A program made the position numbers and the translations under genes. A stretch of 6,146 nt of DNA, taken from contig CAZWPO010000058.1 in the NCBI GenBank assembly GCA_964635975.1, positions 1-6,146 on the forward strand. Direction: 5' to 3'. Shown piece by piece: positions 1-4,440 of the stretch (the stretch's first letter is position 1; each line of letters begins with the position of its first letter). The stretch is from UBA5314 sp964635975 (GTDB lineage: Bacteria > Bacillota > Syntrophomonadia > Syntrophomonadales > Syntrophomonadaceae). Below the pieces are notes generated by a model. It was not told the DNA's origin. It worked only from the letters and a program-made list of their open reading frames with translations, and did not search any database.

Positions 1-2
1 TT

Positions 3-548
3 TTAATAATAACTCTGTCCATCCGATGTAGTTATGCTGGTTATACACCATTTACCAGCGTTTTGCTGCACAGATACTCTTAATTGCGTTTCTTGAGAGT
101 CATTACTTGTGGCCATTGTAACGGTGGCTTTATATGTATAGGAATCTCCTTCCTTACCCATTTCCCGGATTAAAATACTTCTTACCCAGGGGCTAGACGT
201 CCCCGTGTCCCATCCGCTGGCAGTAAACTTTGGCAAAACTTTGGCCTGAAGATCCGGTGATAACACGGTATATTGAACAGCCCCGTTTCGGTTCTTCACT
301 CCTTTCGCCCAGATGTCCACTATCTCTCTAGGAGTGTCGGCAGTAAAGTAACGTTGAAAAGAATTTAACTGACTTTGCATCAGCATCATCTCAGCCTGGT
401 TCTTTGTATCCAAGTCGTGAAAACTGGTGGTTGTCCTTGTATTGCGAATGTATAAGGCCACACACAAGGCTGTAAGCACAATTATTAATGCAAAAGATGC
501 TATCAGTACCTTCTTACTCCTGCTCCACATGGTTAAGATTTTATCCAT
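3..548 (-). CDS. Membrane-anchored protein with an extracytoplasmic NTF2-like domain (hypothetical)
   Basis: The 181-residue product has a short basic N-terminus (MDKILTMWSRSKK), one membrane segment at about residues 13-34, and then about 145 residues predicted outside the membrane. After a linker (35-70), residues 72-176 contain an alpha-then-beta pattern with motifs such as DIWAKGVKNRNGAVQYTVLS, SSPWV and a terminal GKWCITSI strand. From memory, this resembles NTF2-like domains found alone or attached to anti-sigma or BlaR1-type membrane proteins in Firmicutes; no search was run. The ATG at 548 was chosen because GGAG at 557-560 sits 8 nt upstream of it. An extension to a TTG at 599 adds 17 residues but has no ribosome site. 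The gene is complete at its 3' end (TAA at 3-5) and divergent from the broken gene to its right. No enzyme motif is visible. Function is unknown; a sensing or ligand-binding role is only a guess. Confidence 0.8.
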   Translation of the reverse strand: MDKILTMWSRSKKVLIASFALIIVLTALCVALYIRNTRTTTSFHDLDTKNQAEMMLMQSQLNSFQRYFTADTPREIVDIWAKGVKNRNGAVQYTVLSPDLQAKVLPKFTASGWDTGTSSPWVRSILIREMGKEGDSYTYKATVTMATSNDSQETQLRVSVQQNAGKWCITSITTSDGQSYY

Positions 549-554
549 ATCATC

Positions 555-560
555 CACTCC
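555..560 (-). promoter_or_regulatory. Ribosome binding site deciding the start of the 3-548 gene
   Basis: The minus strand reads GGAGTG here, with the GGAG core 8 nt before ATG (546-548). This favours that start over the upstream TTG at 597-599, which has no purine-rich site in front of it. Confidence 0.7.
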
Positions 561-626
561 ATAATAATTTTTTGGGAGATAATATAAAACCAGGTTCAAT
601 ACGGGCGCTGATTATATGTCGTTCAA

Positions 627-654
627 TTGGATTCTAATATATGGTTATTATATC
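627..654 (+). promoter_or_regulatory. Weak candidate promoter for the split membrane gene
   Basis: TTGGAT (627-632) and TATATC (649-654) are 16 bp apart on the plus strand. The match to consensus is partial, and the element overlaps the minus-strand promoter at 647-675. An alternative -10, TAAAAT at 698-703, has only a poor -35 (TTAGTG, 676-681). The region is AT-rich, so chance matches are likely. Confidence 0.25.
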
Positions 655-675
655 TATTAATGAATACTTAGCCAA
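647..675 (-). promoter_or_regulatory. Candidate sigma-A promoter for the 3-548 gene
   Basis: On the minus strand, TTGGCT (670-675) and a perfect TATAAT (647-652) are separated by 17 bp. The transcript would start near 640 and have a leader of about 90 nt. A second TATAAT lies on the same strand at 611-616, but its -35 is poor. The spacing and perfect -10 make this the best candidate in the 549-735 intergenic region. Confidence 0.5.
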
Positions 676-735
676 TTAGTGATAGCCAGCACTCGAATAA
701 AATCCAAGTAATGACATAAAATAGATAGGATTATA

Positions 736-1023
736 ATGCTGAATTGGGGGTTTTCTGTGAGCAATCAATTTATATTATGGTCTTTATTAATCGTACCCTG
801 GTTGTCGCTTCTATTTTTACCCCTAAAAGATATTAGACGGTTTATGCCGGCTGCACTATTTACTGCGCTTACAAATATAATCATAGTTGATATGGGTGTA
901 TCCTGGTCCTGGTGGACTGTTAAAGAGAACATTTATCCTCTTAACGAAATTCTACCTTTAGCGTTTGCTTTTTTAGTGGCAGAGATCTGGATATTAAAAT
1001 ATACTTACGGTAAGTTTGTATAA
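736..1023 (+). CDS. N-terminal fragment of the CBO0543-like membrane protein
   Basis: The 95-codon fragment carries about three predicted membrane segments, near residues 11-28, 37-55 and 72-90. It ends at the premature TAA just after the YTYGKFV motif. Two starts are possible. ATG at 736 has AGGA (727-730) 5 nt upstream. GTG at 757 has a GGGGG tract (746-750) 6 nt upstream and would begin SNQFILWSLLIVPWLSL, which fits the usual short N-terminus of the family better. If translated alone, the product would lack the last two or so helices, so it is probably non-functional or degraded. Confidence 0.55.
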   Translation: MLNWGFSVSNQFILWSLLIVPWLSLLFLPLKDIRRFMPAALFTALTNIIIVDMGVSWSWWTVKENIYPLNEILPLAFAFLVAEIWILKYTYGKFV

Positions 1024-1026
1024 TTT

Positions 1027-1290
1027 GTGATCACTGAGGCATTATTGTCAGGTGTGTTTATTCTCTTAGTACAACCCTGGCTGAGTCACCAGGGAATATG
1101 GGTTCGGATAAACGTAACAAACTTTTTAGCTTATTTGCCGGCAATTGTTCAATTCTTATTGATCTATCTGTATCAAATGTGGCAGGAAGATGCATTGGTT
1201 CCTGCTATAAAAGAATATTTCTCGCCTAAACTGCAGCCAGCGGCAACAAAACCACATTTTAAGATTAATGATCAGAAATCCCGCAAATAG
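1027..1290 (+). CDS. C-terminal fragment of the CBO0543-like membrane protein
   Basis: The 87-codon frame begins at a GTG directly after the TAA of the upstream fragment. It encodes a membrane helix (residues 3-18), a short loop with W-V-R, a second helix (about 31-50), and a charged, proline-rich tail ending QKSRK. No convincing Shine-Dalgarno site precedes the GTG, since the upstream bases are part of the first fragment's coding sequence. Independent translation is doubtful, and this is best read as the cut-off end of the same gene. The lysine-rich tail is probably cytoplasmic. Confidence 0.4.
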   Translation: MITEALLSGVFILLVQPWLSHQGIWVRINVTNFLAYLPAIVQFLLIYLYQMWQEDALVPAIKEYFSPKLQPAATKPHFKINDQKSRK

Positions 1291-1375
1291 ACATTAAAAT
1301 TGCAATACTCTTTTGTTATATGATAAATTCCTTCGTTTTTCTTAACCCAATAATATCTTATTAAGGATATCAGGT

Positions 1376-1416
1376 GCAAAAAGACGGGAGCAGAATTATG
1401 CCTCCGTTCTTTTTGT
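1376..1416. terminator. Bidirectional intrinsic terminator between convergent genes
   Basis: A stem pairs AAAAAGA (1378-1384) with TCTTTTT (1408-1414), then CGGG with TCCG across a one-base bulge at 1407. One A-C mismatch follows, then GCA/TGC closes a 6-nt loop (1393-1398). The upper stem is GC-rich, and both flanks carry a run of five A or T, so it gives a U-tract in either direction. It lies 85 bp after the plus-strand gene ends (1290) and 50 bp beyond the TetR stop (1465), so it can end both transcripts. Confidence 0.75.
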
Positions 1417-1464
1417 TGACTTACATTAATTTGCCAGGCGTTTATCCGTATTGATAGGCTTCCT

Positions 1465-2061
1465 TTAATTATTTTTACGCTGTAGAAAATCCATGCCATT
1501 TTGTATCATTCCCACCGCTACCTGGGCAAGTTCCTGGGGGGATACCTGCATTCCGCTGTTAATCCAGGACTGCAGCAGGCCCATACAGCCTGAAACCGCA
1601 TAGGTGGTGAAATATCTGTAATTCTGGTATTCGCTTTCCGGACAGGCTTCCATGATTGTGTTGAAGCACTTCTCTTCTATCATCTTTTTAACCTTTTCAA
1701 CAAAAGCCATATCCCCGTACGGTCCCAGCAGCATTTTACACAATGCCTGATTGTCCCAGAAATATTGAAACATAGCCGCTATATAAGGCCCCGATGATTC
1801 AAAAAATGATGGATTTAAAAACCTTTTTGAAATACCGTCCATTTCCTCCAGCATTTCGCTTTCAATAGTAGCCAACATGTCGTAGATATCCCGGTAGTGT
1901 AAATAAAAAGTTCCCCGGTTAACATCAGCCAGATCAACAATTTCTTTTACGGTTATGTCATTAAGCTTTTTTTCCAAGAGCAGTGCCGCCAGGCTTTCTT
2001 TGAGCAGTCTCCTGGTTCTTCTAACCCGGCGGTCATCCGTGTTTTTTTTATTTGTCTCCAT
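1465..2061 (-). CDS. TetR/AcrR-family transcriptional regulator
   Basis: The 198-residue product is a typical TetR length. Residues 12-60 form the N-terminal DNA-binding domain: RRTRRLLKESLAALLLEKKL, then ITVKEIVDLADVNRGTFYLHY, whose last part is the recognition helix with the hallmark G-T-F-Y-x-H-Y. The C-terminal half (75-195) is all-helical and binds the inducer in this family. Its LLGPYGDMAFVEKVKK stretch (111-126) resembles the DhaS/YxaF-type TetR C-terminal domain (recalled, not searched). The start ATG (2059-2061) has AAGGGG at 2073-2078 upstream with an 11-nt spacer. The gene is divergent from the MMPL operon, the classic layout for a local repressor of a pump. It probably represses the operon, and perhaps itself, through the palindrome at 2101-2116. 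The ligand is unknown. Confidence 0.93.
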   Translation of the reverse strand: METNKKNTDDRRVRRTRRLLKESLAALLLEKKLNDITVKEIVDLADVNRGTFYLHYRDIYDMLATIESEMLEEMDGISKRFLNPSFFESSGPYIAAMFQYFWDNQALCKMLLGPYGDMAFVEKVKKMIEEKCFNTIMEACPESEYQNYRYFTTYAVSGCMGLLQSWINSGMQVSPQELAQVAVGMIQNGMDFLQRKNN

Positions 2062-2100
2062 ATATCCAAAGACCCCTTATAAAACAAATTGCCTTTTAAC

Positions 2101-2116
2101 TGTTCATTAATGTACA
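2101..2116. promoter_or_regulatory. Near-perfect 16-bp palindrome, candidate TetR operator
   Basis: TGTTCATTAATGTACA has 8-bp arms (TGTTCATT and AATGTACA) with a single mismatched pair, at position 4 of each arm, around a perfect CATTAATG core. Size and symmetry fit a TetR-family dimer site. It lies 40 bp before the regulator's start codon and 20 bp upstream of the -35 of the divergent MMPL promoter, so binding could affect both. The link to this TetR protein is inferred from position. Confidence 0.5.
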
Positions 2117-2128
2117 AGTGATGGGCAG

Positions 2129-2186
2129 GTTGATTATTGCACTATTCTCCAATCCCAGTATAATTTAGAAAGCAATTATAATCAAC
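2129..2186. repeat. Inverted 9-bp repeat flanking the MMPL promoter
   Basis: GTTGATTAT (2129-2137) recurs as its exact reverse complement ATAATCAAC (2178-2186), with 40 bp between that contains the whole -35/-10 region. The similarity continues inward imperfectly (TGC after the left arm, GCA before the right arm). The arms are about 49 bp apart centre to centre. It could be paired binding sites bracketing the promoter, or a chance match in AT-rich DNA. Confidence 0.4.
2137..2164 (+). promoter_or_regulatory. Sigma-A promoter for the MMPL operon
   Basis: TTGCAC (2137-2142) and a perfect TATAAT (2159-2164) are separated by 16 bp. Transcription would start near 2171, leaving a leader of about 85 nt before the ATG at 2256. 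The element sits within the divergent intergenic region and is flanked by the inverted 9-mers at 2129-2137 and 2178-2186. Confidence 0.65.
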
Positions 2187-2201
2187 ATGTGTCTATTATA
2201 C

Positions 2202-2218
2202 ATACTGCAGTTTAGTAT
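2202..2218. repeat. Short inverted repeat in the MMPL leader
   Basis: ATACT (2202-2206) and AGTAT (2214-2218) are perfect inverted arms around 7 nt. The site is 30-50 bp downstream of the predicted transcription start, where a bound repressor could block elongation. The arms are short, so the significance is uncertain. Confidence 0.25.
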
Positions 2219-2243
2219 CATAACGCTAGTTAAGTAAAAACCT

Positions 2244-2247
2244 AGGA
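2244..2247 (+). promoter_or_regulatory. Ribosome binding site deciding the MMPL start
   Basis: AGGA at 2244-2247 has an 8-nt spacer to the ATG at 2256. It overlaps or abuts the ATGs at 2247 and 2250, which therefore have no usable Shine-Dalgarno site of their own. This selects MLSWLKRV as the N-terminus. Confidence 0.6.
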
Positions 2248-2255
2248 TGATGTTA

Positions 2256-4436
2256 ATGTTAAGCTGGCTAAAAAGAGTACATAACGAGAATCCTGATCCT
2301 CGTCCAAGAGGTCAGTCTGTAATTGACTTTATTGTCGATAGGAGCAAAGTGATTGAAAAAATCTTTGCAGTTCTCCTCCTGATAAGCGCCGCCTGTTTTC
2401 CCTTGATCGAGATAAACTATGATTTAAGCGAATATCTACCGTCGGATATGCCCTCCAAACAGGGCATATCACTGATGGAAGAAGAGTTTGGCTATCCCGG
2501 AACCGCCCGGGTGATGATCAGTGATGTTTCTCTTTATGAAGCCAAGGCATACAAGGACCGCATCAATAATATACCTGGGGTCGACATGGTACTTTGGGCC
2601 GATTCCAAGACTGATATCTATCAGACCGATTTGTTTATCCCTTACGGGGATATTGAAGATTATTATAAAGACGGCTGCGCAGTGATGGACGTGGTTTTTA
2701 GCGGCGGTGACTCGGCAGAAAGCACCCGGGACGCGGTTCAGGAAATCCAGAACATGCTTGGTAATAAAGGGGCTCTCTCCGGCTCGGCGGTGCAGAATAA
2801 ATTCCTGAATGAGATTCTGACCAGAGAAATGGCCTGCATTTTTGTTCTGGCGTTCATCATCATTTTCGGCATCCTGATTCTCGCCACCAACTCCTGGTTT
2901 GAACCGGTTGTCTTTTTATCGGTAATACTGATTGCTATTGTAATCAACATGGGCAGCAACCTGATTTTTGGCAGCGTTTCTTCTGTGACCATGAGTGTAG
3001 CGGCTGCGCTGCAGCTGGGCATAGCCATAGACTACACCATAATTCTTCTGGATAACTTCAGCAAAGAAAGAAAACACCAGGTTCCGGTGCATGAAGCTCT
3101 AAGTCATGCCATCCGCAAAAGCCTTACCCCGGTTTCTTCTGCTGGAACAGCGGCTTTTGTAGGATTTATCGCTTTAGTCTTGATGCGCTTTAGCATAGGT
3201 CGGGATATAGGATTGGTGCTGGCTAAAGGGATCGCCATAAGCCTGGTGACGGTTATGCTCCTTACCCCGGCCTTTATCCTGCGCTGGTATAAATTGATCG
3301 AAAAAACCGCACACAAACCGCTGGTCCCTTCTTTCAAAAAGATAGCCAGAAAGATTCATGAAACCCGTTTTGTTTTCCTGGCCCTGATGCTTATAACTTT
3401 CATTCCCGCCTTTGTGGGCAAAGACATGACGGATTTCACCTATGGGAGCGATGCTATGGGGCTGTCTAAAGGTACCAGGGTTTATGAAGATGATAAAAAG
3501 ATAAATGCTGTTTTCGGCAGGAACAACCTCATCATATTAATAGTGCCGAACAGCTCCATGGTGACGGAGAGATACTTGTCCAATGAACTGGAGCAGCAGC
3601 CTTATGTCAAATCTGTTACTTCCCTGGCCAGCGCCCTGCCGGAGGGAATCCCGGAGAGTTTTGTTCCCGATAGTATTAAAAGCCGCCTGCATACTGAAAA
3701 CTATGCCCGCATCCTGGTGTCTCTTAAGACTGCCAGTGAGAGCGACCTGGCTTTCAGCAGTATCAATGGAATAACTCAATTGGTCAAAGAGCATTACCCT
3801 GATGACTCGTATATTATAGGCACCACTCCCTCCACGATGGATATTAAAAACGTTATTGTCGACGATTGGAAGAACATCGATCTTATTTCCATGCTGGGCG
3901 TCGCCCTGGCTATTTTGCTGGCCTTTCGTTCTATAGCACTTCCAGTGGTGCTGATGATACCCATTCAGCTAGCCATCTTTGTCAACATGACTTTTCCCTA
4001 TCTCCAGGGCAGCCGGATTATGTTTATGGGTTATGTCATTGTCAGCTGCCTGCAGCTGGGGGCAACCATAGATTATTCCATTGTAATGACTTACCACTAC
4101 TTAAGCTGGCGCAAGAAAACCGATAAAGTAACAGCTTCTATTAATGCAACCGAAGACAGCATGCTGCCCATTCTTACTTCCGGCCTAATCCTGGCCGTAG
4201 CCGGCTTCGGCGTCAGTTTTGTCTCCAGCGTCCAGGCCGTAGCCGACCTGGGAACCATGATTGGGAGGGGCGCGCTGTTAAGCACCTTTACGGTCATAAC
4301 CCTGCTGCCCAATTTATTTGTTTGGTCTGACCGATTGTTAATTTTCAAAGGCGGCAGATTACTGCCCGGGGTGCTCGGAAGCTTTTTCAATGCGGAAATT
4401 CAGGAACTTGATGATAACGAAGAAGTGGAGGGATGA
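2256..4436 (+). CDS. MMPL-family transporter of the RND superfamily
   Basis: The 726-residue inner-membrane protein has the twofold RND layout. TM1 lies at about 34-50, an extracytoplasmic domain at 51-192, and TM2-TM6 at 193-345. TM7 lies at about 371-387, a second extracytoplasmic domain at 388-541, and TM8-TM12 at 542-687, followed by a short acidic tail (ELDDNEEVEG). Each half carries the MMPL signature in its fourth helix: LQLGIAIDYTIILLD (Asp259-Tyr260) and LQLGATIDYSIVMTY (Asp606-Tyr607). In MmpL3 the equivalent Asp-Tyr pairs relay protons, so this is probably a proton-driven exporter of lipids or other hydrophobic compounds. The near-identical Q-L-G-x-x-I-D-Y motifs show the internal duplication. 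The length is normal for Firmicutes and archaeal members and shorter than mycobacterial MmpL proteins. The first three-codon extension (ATG 2247) lacks a ribosome site. The stop TGA is followed in frame by TAA, and the next gene starts 4 bp after the TGA, so the pair is an operon. The substrate cannot be told from sequence. Confidence 0.92.
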   Translation: MLSWLKRVHNENPDPRPRGQSVIDFIVDRSKVIEKIFAVLLLISAACFPLIEINYDLSEYLPSDMPSKQGISLMEEEFGYPGTARVMISDVSLYEAKAYKDRINNIPGVDMVLWADSKTDIYQTDLFIPYGDIEDYYKDGCAVMDVVFSGGDSAESTRDAVQEIQNMLGNKGALSGSAVQNKFLNEILTREMACIFVLAFIIIFGILILATNSWFEPVVFLSVILIAIVINMGSNLIFGSVSSVTMSVAAALQLGIAIDYTIILLDNFSKERKHQVPVHEALSHAIRKSLTPVSSAGTAAFVGFIALVLMRFSIGRDIGLVLAKGIAISLVTVMLLTPAFILRWYKLIEKTAHKPLVPSFKKIARKIHETRFVFLALMLITFIPAFVGKDMTDFTYGSDAMGLSKGTRVYEDDKKINAVFGRNNLIILIVPNSSMVTERYLSNELEQQPYVKSVTSLASALPEGIPESFVPDSIKSRLHTENYARILVSLKTASESDLAFSSINGITQLVKEHYPDDSYIIGTTPSTMDIKNVIVDDWKNIDLISMLGVALAILLAFRSIALPVVLMIPIQLAIFVNMTFPYLQGSRIMFMGYVIVSCLQLGATIDYSIVMTYHYLSWRKKTDKVTASINATEDSMLPILTSGLILAVAGFGVSFVSSVQAVADLGTMIGRGALLSTFTVITLLPNLFVWSDRLLIFKGGRLLPGVLGSFFNAEIQELDDNEEVEG
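4427..4432 (+). promoter_or_regulatory. Strong ribosome binding site inside the end of the MMPL gene
   Basis: GGAGGG has an 8-nt spacer to the ATG at 4441 and lies within the last codons of the MMPL gene. This fixes the downstream start and suggests the two proteins are made together by coupled translation. Confidence 0.8.
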
Positions 4437-4440
4437 TAAC

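Larger units (their letters stand above)
549..735. other. Divergent intergenic region, left
   Basis: This 187-bp AT-rich spacer lies between the NTF2-like gene and the split membrane gene. It holds the overlapping promoter candidates listed separately. It also contains TATTAATGAATA (655-666), whose complement shares TTCATTAAT with the palindrome at 2101-2116. The dyad here is poor, so a shared regulator is not supported. No small gene or RNA was seen. Confidence 0.5.
736..1290 (+). pseudogene. CBO0543-like multi-pass membrane protein gene interrupted by an in-frame TAA
   Basis: Two plus-strand reading frames (736-1023 and 1027-1290) lie in the same frame, separated only by TAA (1021-1023) and one sense codon. 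Read through, they give about 183 residues of a very hydrophobic protein. An N-terminal LWSLLIVPWLSLLFLP stretch is followed by a basic R-R-F turn, a tryptophan cluster (SWSWW), WILKYTYGKF, and a C-terminal half with further membrane segments. As recalled, this order matches the CBO0543-type family of Firmicutes membrane proteins (roughly 150-190 residues), in which the Y-G-x-F motif runs straight into the next helix. The stop falls exactly there, as expected for a nonsense change in a once-intact gene. No frameshift is needed. The molecular role of the family is unknown. A sequencing error at 1021-1023 is the main alternative. Confidence 0.7.

Noticed and set aside
549..599. TTG start giving the left gene 17 more residues
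   Set aside because: No ribosome site precedes it, while ATG 548 has GGAG at an ideal 8-nt distance followed by a normal basic-then-hydrophobic N-terminus.
1021..1023. Programmed recoding of the TAA to read the two membrane halves as one protein
   Set aside because: TAA is not used for selenocysteine or pyrrolysine, and no stimulatory structure was seen after it. A nonsense mutation or sequence error is simpler.
1272..1499. Minus-strand 75-codon frame overlapping the end of the TetR gene and the terminator
   Set aside because: It runs through the terminator hairpin, has no ribosome site, overlaps two better genes and has no recognisable protein features.
2165..2255. Riboswitch or attenuator in the MMPL leader
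   Set aside because: The leader is only about 85 nt, has no T-tract hairpin before the start codon and matches no riboswitch core that I recognise.
2738..4390. Several 60-97 codon frames on both strands inside the MMPL gene
   Set aside because: They are shadows of the strong 726-codon gene, with no ribosome sites or protein-like composition.
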